Shown one piece after another: positions 22,392-34,001 of a stretch of 64,000 nt of DNA (within the stretch, counting starts at the first letter, position 1; every line of letters starts with the position of its first letter). The notes below the pieces were generated by a model. It worked only from the letters and a program-made list of their open reading frames with translations. It did no database searches and had not been told where the DNA came from. The stretch is from the NCBI RefSeq assembly GCF_026745355.1, contig NC_079202.1, forward strand, positions 50,012,169 through 50,076,168, in the 5' to 3' direction. Source of the stretch: Beta vulgaris subsp. vulgaris (lineage: Eukaryota > Streptophyta > Magnoliopsida > Caryophyllales > Amaranthaceae). The translations under genes were made by a program, and so were the position numbers.

Positions 22392-24442
22392 TTATGAATG
22401 TGGCAAATCTTTGGATCTCGGTTTTGTATACCCCAGGCTGATCAACTTCTCTACCAGCTTCTTCTCAGCACCAATCTACAAATTAAAGAAATCTCTATTT
22501 ACATACAAAAATGATTAAGCTTTCATCATGCAACATCGTTTTATTAACATAAATGGCGTGCAACAGTTGAAAGTAAAAATTTCACTGAAACGAGGGCAAA
22601 CCTCGAGCATTGGGTTATCCTTTGGGAGATTGCAAGCCAATATTATATTCAATCCAGTCCGAAGCACTGCAACCCATCACACCAATAAGGTTAGAGAAGG
22701 GAGTTGAGATTGTATGTCCAATTTTGTATCCCAACTTTATTCTAATAGTTTATGTAAGTGGGTGAAGTGATAAAACAAAGCTATTTGAGACACTAGATGA
22801 GACGCTGCGGGAGAGAGGATCCCTATTGGTGAGAGGCTCATTATTCCAGGATTACAAAAAATCAAACAGAAGATCAAATAGTTTATGTAAGTGGGTGAAG
22901 TGATCCAATTTTGTATCCCAACTTTATTCTAATTTTCATCTCATCAATCTAAAAATAACTACCTTAAATAGTTTATGTAAGTGGGTGAAGTGACAAAACA
23001 AAACTATTTGAGACACTATGTGGGAGAGAGGATCCCTATTGGTGAGAGGCTCATTATTCCAGGATTACAAAAAAAATCAAAGGCAGAAGAGCAGCATTAC
23101 CTAACCGACGAGCAAAGCCAAACCCAGCATTATCAGATGTGCTCCCAAGTATAGAAGTCACGCTGACTGTATTATTCTGCACATAATTGTTAGCAGATAT
23201 AAACTTCTAGATGGAAACAGAGATAACAAACAAGGTTATGGTGAAAACATGCTGATAAACAAGAATGGGAAGGCTTCTGGCTTCTCACACAGAGAGTACT
23301 GCTCTCTTTGAGCAATTTTGCAGTTACAGAGTTGGTAAATAGAGTTCTTGCTAAAATTCTACATAATTGTACACTTGTATAGGATGTAAAGCAGACAAGG
23401 GAACATAAGAAAATGCTAAATTCAACTCGATGTCAGTAACTTACAGGTCGGGTCGGGCCAGCAGCACAAAGAGGTCCCAGCTTAGCAGAGTTGCAACCGA
23501 TCCACACATAAATCTAGAATAATTATCAAGAGAGAACTTGGTAAGGAATATAGTATTAGAATGAAGTACGTAGATTAAAGAAGAAGCCTCACGGCCACAC
23601 TAGGGTCTGCACATGACTTATATCAGCAAGGGGTAACTAAGCACAGGGATAAACCAGCCAGACATGAGACCATCTAACTTGGTAAACATGACAAATGTTT
23701 AGACTCATAAAAAAAAGAGGACCGAGAACCATACACAAGAGCTAATCAGACACAGGGAAGTACGAATGGTTATTTGGCAATGTAGGCCGTTCAAATATTA
23801 CATCATTTTGGCAACTAGCCTCCGAATCATAAAGAATGAACAAATGATATACTAAGATTGATGGTAGACATGAGAAGTTGTGTGTTTTATCAGGAAGACC
23901 GGCAACGTTATGCTTCCCCTCTCTCTACAACTATGAACACCATATAGAAAAATGCTGAGCTTCTAACGAACACAGGAATGTTATGTGCTCAAAGCATCTA
24001 AAGGCTTAGAACCTACAAAGACAACGAGGAGATGAGGCACTCCCCAACATCGCCACTTCTGCAGATCTTATCATTTGAAATTCATAATAATTGAAGGGAC
24101 GGAAACCTGGAAAAAGCTAATGATCAACAGATGGATGTACAGCATAACAACTATGTAACTCAGACTCGGATAAAATGTCTACTTGAATATGGGTGTTTGT
24201 GTGTCAGACTCGTCCATGTAGTAGACTAATGTCAAGTTTTTGTTTTGAAATGAAGTATGCAAGTATCGGGTCAATGAAGGTGTCGAAGTAGCAGACCCTA
24301 ATAATACCTGTTTGTGAAGGTTTATTATCTGAAAATGAACAGTGGTCTCATAAAGATCATCACTGAAGCATGTAATCTCCACACTGCCATCTTTGCTAAC
24401 AGCATCCTGACAAGATGTCTCTCCAATTTCTGACTGATTCAT
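22392..24442 (-). CDS. PSMG4: proteasome assembly chaperone 4 (PAC4/PSMG4) homologue, 5 coding exons, 142 aa
   Basis: PAC4 pairs with PAC3 to help build the alpha ring of the 20S proteasome. The exons I infer (minus strand) are 24442-24308, 23513-23445, 23176-23101, 22666-22602 and 22475-22392. All have GT donors and AG acceptors and the frame stays open to TAA. Family-matching segments appear in order: TTVHFQIINLHKQ, IYVWIGCNSAKLGPLCAA, TSILGSTSDNAGFGFARRL, GLNIILACNLP and EKKLVEKLISLGY. Animal PSMG4 has the same order (VHFHV, LFLWVG, TSLLGD, LARRL-like, VFVSYNL), and 142 aa is close to the usual length. The start is the ATG at 24442. A non-coding first exon probably lies near 25643-25760, with a donor after position 25642. 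Intron 3 contains a recent duplication. Confidence 0.85.
22717..23080. repeat. direct duplication inside intron 3 of the PAC4 gene
   Basis: A block with CCAATTTTGTATCCCAAC, AGTTTATGTAAGTGGGTG, GAGAGAGGATCCCTATTGG and CATTATTCCAGGATTAC occurs twice (about 22717-22862 and about 22900-23072), with one further partial AGTTTATGTAAG copy. Divergence is low, so the duplication is recent. Confidence 0.8.
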
Positions 24443-24514
24443 CACCACAAATGACTAGTAATCCACCTGTAGATGTTATGATGCTCGGATTATAAGTCAG
24501 CAAAAACCCTCCAC

Positions 24515-24812
24515 AATATTATGTTATTTGTATCCCTTAATAGAGCGCAAATGCAAGGGCATGTAACTTCGGAAACATACTAAACACCAACCATAGAATC
24601 CACAAAACTACCACAGTTACAATTTCTAGATTGTAGATAAAGAAGGGATAACGATACGTTCTGAACGCGAAGAAGTTATTAAGTCCCACAGTGTTATGTT
24701 ATTTTTATCCTTTGATAGAGCGCAGATGCAAGGGCATGTAACTTGGGAAACATACTAAATACCAACCCATGAAATCCACAAAACTAACACATTTACGATT
24801 TCTAGATTGATA
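24515..24812. repeat. direct duplication of about 115 bp upstream of the PAC4 start
   Basis: Two copies (about 24518-24636 and 24695-24812) share GAGCGCAAATGCAAGGGC, CATGTAACTT, GGAAACATACTAAA and TTTCTAGATTG. They lie in the presumed 5' UTR intron. Confidence 0.75.
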
Positions 24813-25950
24813 ACCAAGGGAACGCCAAAATCTGGATTTTTTTAGCAGACCAGTGAATTATTAAAAAAATAAAAGAAAATCTTAAAATTTAAAATGGTCA
24901 AATTAGTCCTGAACAAACCATTCAATTTAGAACTTCAATACAAGATCAACGATAAAGTGAGCATCATCGACATCATACAACTACAAACCACAATCCACAA
25001 TCCAATTATAAATTTTATCCAAAATTGGGAACAATGAGATTACGAACAAAGGAAGGAGGGGGTTAACATGGCTGTCTCGTAGAATTTAGGGGCACTATGC
25101 TAAATTAAATTATGAGGCCCCAAATAATAAGTAAAAAATGTCATCCTATACATATCAAAAGCAAACATACAACTAATAAAAGTTGTTTTCTTTCCCAACA
25201 AAATTCAACATATATTACATATTCAAAATCAACAACAATTTCTAAAACAACAAGGAAGCAAATCATTAAATTTATTATATAAGAAAAGTAAGAAAAGATG
25301 AGTTCTGAAATACTTGAAAAATCAATCTGATGAAATAATCAACAACAAGTGAAGAATGGCATGAAAATATGCCCATCTACAATTTGTATCATAAATTTTG
25401 TTATCATTTAGTTCCATGGAACAAACAAACATGAATTAACAAGTTATACCCCCAGAAATTCGGATCATAAAAACATGAAATAACCAAGTATCTGAGATAA
25501 AGATAAAGTAGGTTGAGTTCATGAAACAAATAATAACAACCGCATAAAAACAAACAATGGCATGAATTTGACACCAAAATTCGCAACAATAACAAAAATC
25601 GTCTGAACAAGTAATTAATCTAAGAAATAAAAGAAGAACCTGGAACGAGCTTCTGCACTTCGAGTAACGAGGAAGAGGAGAGAGAAAATACGAAAGTTCA
25701 GATTTGAATTGGCGTGTGTGAGTGAAACGAAAAATGTATGGAGTTTTTCACTGAGAAGTGAGAAAGCCATAGTATTAGATTGTTTTAGAGTTTTTTTTTT
25801 CTTTTTTCTTTGAGGGTAGACGGTGGAGTGGTTAATTAATGTATTTTTATTTAGACTACTTATTTACTTATTTATTAATATATTAAGGAATATGAAATTG
25901 TATATTAGTTGGTTAATGCAATTATATGTCAAATGAGATATAATAAAGGA
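24813..25950. other. 5' UTR intron, leader and promoter region of the PAC4 gene
   Basis: AT-rich, without recognised open frames. A minus-strand donor (CCAG then GTTCTT, near 25642) and a leader-like stretch to about 25760 fit a non-coding first exon. No transposon was recognised here. Confidence 0.45.
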
Positions 25951-25964
25951 AAAATTGATTTTAT

Positions 25965-26907
25965 CAGTCCCAACTATGGGCGCCCTGATAAAAACAGTCA
26001 CAACTTCAATTTATTATTGTTCAGTCCCAACTTTTGGGGTATTTTACAATAACGCTCCAAGCAGGTTTCTAACCTGCTGTAGCAGGTAAACTCTTCTTCT
26101 TCCTCTTTCCTCCCTCCTCTCTTCACTGCTCCCTCCTCCTCCTCCTCTCCCCTACCACCCAACCCCCTCCCCTGCCACCCAGCCCCCTCCCCCGAAACCA
26201 CCAACACCAGCCCACCAGCTCCCTCCCCGCAGCCACCACCCCTCCCCTGCAACTGCCGCACCCCCTCCCCCTTTCCCCACCCCCACAACCCCCTCCCCTT
26301 CCCCTGCAACTGCCGCAACACCCCCTCCCCTTCTTCTGCAACCGCCGCACAACCCCCCCTCCCCTTCTCTTCCCCCGCAAACGCCGCTGCAACGGCGACG
26401 AGGCGGCGAAGCGACGAGGCGAACACTGAGAGGAGGCGCGACGACTCGACGAGGGCTGAGTGAGAGGAGATGAAGACCGACGACTGAGAAGAGACGACGA
26501 GGACTGTGCGCGAAGGGACGGGGAGGGGAGGGGGGGTTGCACGACTAGCGGGGAAGGGGAGAGGGGTTGCGCGACTAGAGTGGAAGGGGAGGGGGCGGTG
26601 CGACTAGCGGGAGGGGGAGGGGGGCTGGGGTTGTTGGGGGTGGTGGGTTAGGGGAGAGGGGGGGTTAGAGCAGGGGAGGGGAGGGGAGGGGAGGTGGCAA
26701 GGGAGGGGGAAGGGGAGGTGGGAAGGGGGGTTAGAAGCAGGGGAGGGGGAGGGGAGGTGGCAAGGGAGGGGGAAGGGGAGGTAACCTCTTAAACCGGTTA
26801 CTGGTTAACCTGGACCATTATTGTAAAATACCCCCAAAAGTTGGGACTGAACAATAATAAATTGAAGTTGGGACTGTTTTTATCAGGGCGCCCATAGTTG
26901 GGACTGA
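25965..26907. mobile_element. GC-rich foldback element with long inverted ends
   Basis: Inverted arms of about 88 bp (25965-26052 and 26818-26907) share CAGTCCCAACTATGGGCGCC and CAGTCCCAACTTTTGGGG with few differences. The interior is C-rich on the plus strand to about 26350 and G-rich from about 26510 to 26780, so the two halves can also pair imperfectly. Open frames here are low-complexity artefacts. No transposase. The superfamily is undetermined. Confidence 0.8.
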
Positions 26908-27075
26908 ACAATGATAAATGGATAATACAAGTTCATTAATTGAAGGTCTAAAGACAAAAAAAAATACTCACAACTCACATAGGGGAGAAGGAGATCTCCA
27001 CAACTAAGACTAAAAGCCCCATAATAGGGTTTGAAGAAATCTTATGAAGAGATACTAAATTATACTAGGGGAAAA

Positions 27076-27140
27076 AAGCAGAAGGGCTGCGCAAGTAGGG
27101 TTGCGCTTTTTCAAAAAAGCGCAGCCCTACTAGCTGTGTT
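27076..27140. repeat. left subterminal repeats of the CACTA element
   Basis: AGGGCTGCGC (27083), GGGTTGCGC and GCGCAGCCCT occur close together, partly as an inverted pair around TTTTTCAAAAAA. They are the presumed transposase binding sites and mirror the array at the right end. Confidence 0.8.
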
Positions 27141-27249
27141 TTTTTTTTCGATATGTTCTATGCGCGCCTTACTTCATTCCCACTTTCCCTCTTTCACTTC
27201 TTACTACCCCAAGTTGTGCGAAAATATATTCTCCCCTTCTCTTCGAGTG

Positions 27250-27506
27250 TTGCACCACCACCACCACCACTACTTTGCTGCCCTAATTCGAGCACCACCA
27301 CTACTTTGCTCCACCATCAACAATTCGCGCACCACCACTTTTCGCACCACCACATTTCGCGCACCACCACAATTCGCACACCACCACAATTTGCACACCA
27401 CCTTGCGCAGCACCCCCCACATTGCGCACCACCACCTTGCGCACCACAATTCACTTCTTAGTTTCTTCTCTTCTCTTCTCTTCTCTTCTCTTTTCTTCTC
27501 TTCTCC
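27250..27506. repeat. CACCAC minisatellite and (TTCTC)n tract
   Basis: 27250-27440 holds many variants of GCGCACCACCAC / AATTCGCACACCACCAC. 27466-27506 is a pure run of about eight TTCTC units. The 179-aa open frame across this stretch is His/Ser-rich low complexity and not a credible gene. Confidence 0.8.
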
Positions 27507-27856
27507 ACCATTTGAGTGGTTAATTAGGTATGGATTAATTTTGTTTTTAAGTTACTTTTGTTTTTGTTAATTGAATTAAATGGTTAATGTGCAATGTGGG
27601 TTTTGTCAATTGTAGGAAGAAGAGGCTAAGGAAGGCAAGTAAAGTTCCAAGTATATCTTTTCTCTTCATTGCTCGTCGTTGGTGTTAAGAGGTAACTACT
27701 TTAACATGTAGACAAAGTTGATGTATATATTTTTTTTTAATGTATATATATTATTTGTTGATATGAGATTGTATGAAAACGCAATGTGATTTAGCTATAT
27801 ATATGAAAATATATAACTAGTTGTTTGAATCATCATCATATATGCCTAGATACCCG

Positions 27857-27889
27857 TTCAAGACTTACTCATTAGGAGTAAGTCTTGAA
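27857..27889. other. perfect 14-bp hairpin with 5-nt loop
   Basis: TTCAAGACTTACTC and its exact inverse GAGTAAGTCTTGAA flank ATTAG. It lies between the CACTA 5' end and the transposase relic, 21 bp before a much longer foldback. Confidence 0.85.
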
Positions 27890-27910
27890 TAGTCCCCGGT
27901 TTGGGACTGT

Positions 27911-28130
27911 TCTTGGACGTTTGATCTCACTTAGGTGGTGAATGTGTGTCTTCTTTTCAATTCTGAGGAAAATCTTGGCTTATCGTTTCGCTACATTGTT
28001 CTCTGGGTACATATGTAGATAAGCAATTATCTACATTGTGTACTTGGAGAACTGTAGGGAAATGCTGCCGGATTTTCCTTAGAATTGAAAAGTTGGCATA
28101 TATTCACTAGTGAGATTAGACGTCCAAGGA
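27911..28130. other. 220-bp imperfect foldback
   Basis: The arms of about 110 bp are inverse copies with scattered mismatches. Examples are TCTTGGACG at 27911 against CGTCCAAGGA at 28121, TTTTCAATTCTGAGGAAAAT against ATTTTCCTTAGAATTGAAAA, and the core ATGTAGATAAGCAATTATCT near 28013. If transcribed from the CACTA promoter it would fold into a long hairpin RNA. Confidence 0.85.
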
Positions 28131-28307
28131 TGGGTTAGGTTGGAGTGATAAGGACCTTTGACTGCATGCATACAATTGAAATGTGACTATCTTAGCTTGT
28201 TGTATACGTGTGTGATTTGAATATGTGAGTGTGTGTACTTTAATAATGATTGATGCATTATAATGAATGTTGTGTTTAATTATTAGAGGTGGTCTTCTTG
28301 AATGAGA

Positions 28308-31300
28308 TGGATCGTACTTGGATGTATGGTAGTCGTGAATCGATTGAGTTTGTGAATGGGTCTCGGAATTCTGTAGAAGTGCATTAGAATATCAAACATC
28401 CTCTGGAGCAGTCGACTTTTATTGTCCTTGTTTGGATTGTAGAAATGTGAGCAAGGTTAGTAGTATACATGTGGTTAGGGAGCATGTCTTTCGCCGTGGG
28501 TTTAGGCCTCAATACCACGTATGGATTTGGCATGGTGAGCAGGGGAGGTATAGGGAAGCTCTGGAGTAAAGAATGATGTATGTGAAGAAAAAAAGAAGGA
28601 TGATGATGAGTTAGGGGATGAGAATTTGGATGATGAATTTGGAGATGATGATAGGGATCGGGTAGACGAGATGATACACGAGGTTGAAGATCAGTCGTGT
28701 AGACGACCTCGTATTTTTGAGTCTATGTCTAAGGCTGCTGAAAAGCCGTTGTATCCAGGTTGTACAAAGTACACCAAACTTTCCGCGGTGGTAACACTGT
28801 TCAACATTAAGTCGAACGCTGGTTGGACGGACTCTAGTTTCACATCGTTGTTGGAAGTTTTAGCTGAGATGCTCCCTGAAGGAAATGAACTGCCAAAGTC
28901 GTACTATTATGCGAAGAAGTTGATGTGTCCTTTGGGTTTAGAGTACGAGCGGATACATGCTTGTCCTAACGATTGTGTGCTTTATCGTAATGAGTATGAG
29001 CATTTACATGAGTGTCCACGTTGTGGATTGTCGAGGTACAAGCGTGAAGGAGCTGGAGGTAGTGAAGGACCACCAGCCAAGGTGTTGTGGTATCTACCCA
29101 TAATACCTAGATTTAAGCGCATGTTCTCAATTAAAGGAGATGCGAAGAATTTGAGGTGGCATGCAGATCGTAGGAAGAAAGACGGTCTGCTCAAGCATCC
29201 GGCTGATTCGCCTGAGTGGAAAACTATCGACAGGGTGCATAAGTCATTTGGTAATGAGGATAGGAATCTGAGGCTTGGATTATGTACGGATGGCATGAAC
29301 CCTTTTGGCAATCTCAGCTCGCAGCATAGCACATGGCCAGTAGTTTTAGTGGTTTACAACTTGCCTCCTTGGTTGTGCATGAAACGCAAGTACATGATGT
29401 TGTCGCTTCTTATATCGGGGCCCAAACAACCTGGAAATGACATAGATGTATACCTTCAGCCGCTTGTTGAAGATTTACAGAAGATGTGGAACGAAGGAGT
29501 GTTAGTATTTGATGCGTATGCTAATGAGATGTTCACTCTGCGTGCCATGCTTTTTTGTACTATGAACGATTATCCAGCTTATGGGAACTTATCTGGGTAT
29601 AAGACTAAAGGAAAACAACCTTGCCCGATTTGTTTAGATGACATGAAATCTACACACCTTAAGGGCTGCAAACATGTGTATATGCGCACACGAAGGCTCC
29701 TAAGCCGCGACCATCCCTATCGGTTTAAGAAGAAGGCATTCGATGGGACGGTTGAAGAAGAAGTTGCTCATAGACCATTAACTGGTACTGAAGTTTATAA
29801 TCAGGTGAAGGGCATTGAAACAGTCTTTGGTAAACCTGCTAGTGAGGTTGATAGACCTACAGGATTATGGAAAAAACAGTCCATTTTTTGGAAACTCCCA
29901 TATTGGAAAGATCTAAAGGTCAGACATTGTTTGGATGTCATGCACATAGAGAAGAATGTTTGTGAAGCTATTATCGCGACACTTATGAATATTCCGGGCA
30001 AGACAAAAGATGTTAAGGCGTCACGACTTTACTTGGAAAAAGAGGGGATTCGACCAGAGTTGTGGGCTCAGAAAAGGGACGGAAGGAAGAAGAAAAGAGG
30101 GGAGGAAAGGTTTGATGATGAAACTCAGAAAAGTAAAAAGGTGGAGGATTCGGAGAAGAATTATTTGCCACCAGCTTGCTACACGATGTCGCGTGCAGAG
30201 AAACGGATTTTTTGCGAGTCATTGTATGGCATTAAGGTCCCTACTGGCTACTCATCGAATATGAAGCGCTTTGTTACTTAAATGGTGAGTTGAAGTTATC
30301 GAGTATGAAATCGCACGATTGTCATGTCATGATGCAAGTATTCTTACCGATTGCAATTCGTGGGATACTTCCAAAGCATGTGAGGCACACCATTACAGAA
30401 CTGTGTTATTTTTTCATTAATCTGCAGCAAAGTCCTAGACCCGTCGACCCTCGATTCCTTGCAGATAGAGTAGTTGAAACTCTATGCAAATTTGAGATGT
30501 TTCCCCCCCGCATTCTTTGACATTATGGTCCATCTCATTGTCCATCTAGTTCGAGAAATTAAGCTGTGTGGTCCAGTGTTTTTGAGGTGGTGCTATCCTT
30601 TTGAGAGATATATGGGAACTTTGAAGGATAAAGTTCGTAATCCTGCACAACCAGAAGGTAGTATAATTCAAGGGATTGTGGGTGAAGAGATCAGTAATTT
30701 TGTGGCTGAGTATTTTGCTAGTGTTGATCCTGTTGGACTTCCGACATCCCGACACGAGGGCAGACTTGAGGGCAAGGGTACAATTGGTTCAAAATTGATC
30801 ACACCTTCCGTAGAAAAGCGTAAACAAGCTCACTTATTTGTATTGCATCACGTACCAGATGTCCATCCTTATTTAAGTGAACATATGGAGGAATTACGTG
30901 TTAGCAATCCTGGAAAAGGAGTGAGGGCATTGACGCAAATGCATAACAAGACTTTCATTGATTGGTTCATAAACGAGTACTCAATGATTTGGATGAAAGT
31001 GTTCCTGAAACAGTCAAGTGGTTAGCATTTGGTCCTCGTGAAGCTGTACGCTCTTATGAGGGTTATGATATTAATGGGTATACGTTTTGGACTGAACGTC
31101 AAGATCTCAAGTCAAGATCGCAACAAAATAGTGGTGTTTCACTTGTGGCGTCGTCTACACAATATGCAAGCTCGAAAGATAAGTCGCCTGTACATGCTGA
31201 AAGCAACTATTATGGGCGAATACAAGAAATCTGGGAGCTGGACTACTGTACTTTTAATATTTGCCTCTTGTGTTGCACGTGGGTTGACAATAATCGACGT

Positions 31301-31537
31301 TGTGTAAGAAACGATGATCCTTGCGGTTTCACCCTTGTTGACCTTAGTCGTCTACGTGAAACTGAGGAGCCATTTGTAATTGCATCACAAGTCAAGCAAG
31401 TATTTTTTGTAACTGATCCTGCTGATCATAAGTGGTCAATTGTTGTACCTGGTAAAAGGAGTATCCTCGGTATTGGTGATGTTGATAATGAGGAAGAATA
31501 TGATGCATTTGAGGACCTCCCCCCTTTACTATCCTGA
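28308..31537 (+). pseudogene. CACTA tnp2-type transposase, frameshifted
   Basis: Catalyses excision and insertion in En/Spm elements. The N-terminal transposase-associated domain is visible at 28308-28560 (MDRTWMYGSR; then FYCPCLDCRN, HVFRRGF and WIWHGEQG in another frame), broken by a stop and a frameshift. The tnp2 domain is open at 28626-30281 (551 codons; YKREGAGG, YGNLSGYKTKGKQPCPIC, RHCLDVMHIEKNVCE). DUF4218-like sequence follows in two other frames at 30290-31025 (FLPIAIRGILPKHVR; CYPFERYMGTLK). DUF4216-like sequence follows at about 31000-31537 (NYYGRIQEIWELDY). A run of eight C at about 30502 marks one frameshift. At least four disruptions make it inactive; the long intact tnp2 stretch indicates moderate age. 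Confidence 0.88.
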
Positions 31538-31690
31538 AATTCTGTGGGAAGATGATAAATATGTCGGAGAATTATATGCGTGTAGATCACACGGAAAGGA
31601 TACATGTACTTGAGGATCCTAAGAAAAGGCGGAAGCTCAATAAATCATATGACATAAACTCAGGTCTGTGTAATTTCTCCAATTTGTAAC

Positions 31691-32031
31691 TATTTTGGCC
31701 TTTTCGCTCCCAAAATGTACTTATGAAGTGATTTAACCCCAAATTTTCTTTAAACATGATTATATGATGTATAATGTAACTAGTATGTAGTTTTAGGCTT
31801 TAATTTGTTGTTGGTTGCATTTCGGGAACGAAAAGGCCATTTCCGGCCTATTTTGGCCTTTTCGCTCCCAAAATGTACTTATGAAGTGATTTAACCCCAA
31901 GTTTTCTTTGAACATGATTATATGATGTAATGTAACTAGTATGTAGATTTTTAGGCTTTAATTTGTTGTTGGTTGCATTTCGGGAACGAAAAGGCCAATT
32001 ACGGCCTATTTTGGCCTATTTGGCCTTTTCC
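31691..32031. repeat. 158-bp tandem repeat, 2.1 copies
   Basis: The unit starting TATTTTGGCCTTTTCGCTCC begins at 31691 and 31849, with a partial third at 32007. Copies differ at a handful of positions. Each holds the pair GAACGAAAAGGCC / GGCCTTTTCGCTCC. Confidence 0.85.
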
Positions 32032-32450
32032 CTCCCCGTGCACACCCCTCCCCCCTCCCCCTTGCTGCCAACCCCCCTCCTCCTTGCTCCCCACCTGCTG
32101 CCCCCCTTCCCCCCTGCTGCCCCCTTCCCCCCCTGCTGCCCCTGCACCCCCCTGCAGCCCCTTCCCCCTGCTGCCCCTGCAGCCCCTTCCCCCCCTGCAC
32201 CCCCTTCCCCCCCTGCAGCCCCTTCCCCTCTCCCCCCCCCTGCTGCCCCTGCACCCCCTCCCCCCTGCTCCCCCTTCCCCCTGCACCCCCCCTTTTCCCC
32301 TGCTGCCCCCCTGCAGCCCCTTCCCCCCTGCACCCCCCTGCAGACCCTTCCCCCCCTTCCCCCCATGCAGCCCCTTCCCCCCCTGCTGCCCCTTCCCCCC
32401 TGCTGCCCCTGCACCCCTCTGCTGCCCCTGCAGCCCCCCTTCTTCACTAG
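32032..32450. repeat. C-rich minisatellite of CCCCTGCTGCCCCTTCC type
   Basis: A 420-bp run almost free of A, built from CCCCTTCCCC, CTGCTGCCCC and CTGCACCCC blocks. It creates long Pro/Ala- or Gly-rich open frames on both strands that are artefacts of composition. It precedes the right subterminal repeats of the CACTA element. Confidence 0.85.
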
Positions 32451-32745
32451 CGCAGCCCTTCTTCTTAGAAGGGTTGCCCTTCTAAGCTTAGAAGGGCTGC
32501 GTTAGTGAAGAAGGCACAACCCTTCTAGCTTAGAAGGGCTGCGCTTTTTACAAAAAAGCGCAGCCCTTCCAGCTAGGAAGGGCTGCACTTTTTTGTAAAA
32601 AGCGCAGCCCTTCCTTGTGAAGGGCTGCGCTTAGGGCTGCGCTTTATTAGCGCAGCCCTACTTGAATAGTGAAGGGCTGCTATGGAAAGGGTTGTTGTCA
32701 AAAAGCGCAGCCCTACATGTCATTTTCAGCGCAGCCCTTCTGCTT
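32450..32745. repeat. right subterminal repeat array of the CACTA element
   Basis: About 14 copies of GCGCAGCCCTTC or its inverse, several arranged as palindromes around TTTTTTACAAAAAA-like spacers. This is the presumed transposase binding array. Confidence 0.85.
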
Positions 32746-32779
32746 TTTTCCACTAGTAATTCATAAACAAGAAAAATAA

Positions 32780-32907
32780 CTAAAAACTGAAAATAAAAGG
32801 GAAAATGGGGCTTATCCTGGATGAAATCATCCATGGCAGTCTTTAACTGATGAACAAAAGTGTAGGGGGGCTAGGGTTTTAGAGAGGAAAGAGAGAACGG
32901 AGAGGGG
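32780..32907 (-). pseudogene. possible 5' fragment of a host gene trapped between two transposons
   Basis: Read on the minus strand, the stretch has a leader with AAAACCCTAG (the plant telo-box seen in many housekeeping promoters), then an ATG at 32834 (MDDFIQ). A damaged donor-like site, CAGGATAAGC, follows. The LTR element joins its upstream side and the CACTA element its downstream side. No domain can be read, so this is tentative. Confidence 0.3.
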
Positions 32908-34001
32908 TGTAACAGTAACACCCCCAAAATCCATACACGTCTAAACTATGTCGCATGGACTTTCGGAGTGTTACCGTCGCGGTGAAACGCAAGGCTTATT
33001 GAAATGAAGGCATTAATTCAAAACATTAATTTACTCGTTATTATGAAAACTAAACTGCAGTGGAAATAATATGCTAACTACAACTTGGAAATCACAATGG
33101 ACTCCTTTAATTTAAAATCATTAACTAAGTAATTCATAAATAAACTCTATAAGGTTCAATCAAAACACTTTAAAAGTAGAAACAAAGAGTATCCCTTGTA
33201 TTCCCGAACTCACGCAACATCAACAACATACCTAATATGCTCCCCATTAAATATCAATGGTTCATCACTGGTCAACAAACAAACACAAATAACAAACAAT
33301 CAGCAATGCTGAGTACGTACTTAAACATCGAAATAATATACCAAGCATAATTAATATAATAAGAAACATTCCTAGACATCATACTACGAGAGTATCACAT
33401 TTAATTACTTTTTTATAATTTAGTTGGCAACAAACGGGAGCCGTCATCTTTCTAGAATCATACGGGTTACTTAATCCTTAATAGACAACTCGGTCTATTA
33501 GATGGAATACAAATGCAATTTCATTACGCTTCACACCCATCAACTAGGTCATGTATCGATTGCTCGACATTTAGAGGGGTCTTAGATGCAGCGCCTGAAC
33601 GAACCATTCTGCGCTAAAAATGACACAACGACTGTCTCAATGACATACACATAATCGTTTATTCATTAACCATTACACATTTGCACGTTCATACAACACG
33701 TTTTAATTGCGAACAAATATTAAGTGGAAATATTGTATTATTATTAAAAAAGGAAAAAATTTTGTTTCAAAGAAAACATAATATAAATAAATAAAGGAAT
33801 AAAACAATGCTAACTTACTAATTGGCATGCAAGCCTTATTAAAACTGAAATAAATAACTAAAATAGTATTATAATCCTAATTATATTTTGAGAGGAAACT
33901 AGGGGCTATAATGGTGAGCTTCGTCATCTGATTCAGGATTTTCTGTTCCTTCTTCCATGCCAGCTTCGTTCTCAACAGGTTCATCATCCTCTATAGGTTC
34001 A

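Larger units (their letters stand above)
27063..32758 (+). mobile_element. CACTA (En/Spm) transposon with broken transposase
   Basis: The left end TACTAGGGGAAAAAAGC and the right end, inverted, TACTAGTGGAAAAAAGC form the terminal repeats; the canonical first C has become T. Subterminal copies of AGGGCTGCGC in both orientations crowd 27076-27140 and 32450-32745, a CACTA hallmark. The tnp2-type transposase relic runs left to right at 28308-31537. The 3-bp target duplication is unclear (ATT at 32759-32761, and ATT one base off on the left). The element is 5.7 kb; no TNPA-like second gene was recognised. Confidence 0.85.

Noticed and set aside
25998..26426. 142-aa Gly/Glu-rich open frame
   Set aside because: It covers the arm and C-rich half of the foldback element; composition alone keeps it open.
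27031..27570. 179-aa His/Ser-rich frame at the CACTA 5' end
   Set aside because: Consists of CACCAC and TTCTC repeats; no domain.
31963..32505. 170-180-aa Pro/Ala-rich open frames and Gly-rich antisense frames
   Set aside because: All frames are open because of the C-rich minisatellite; no ordered sequence or start context.
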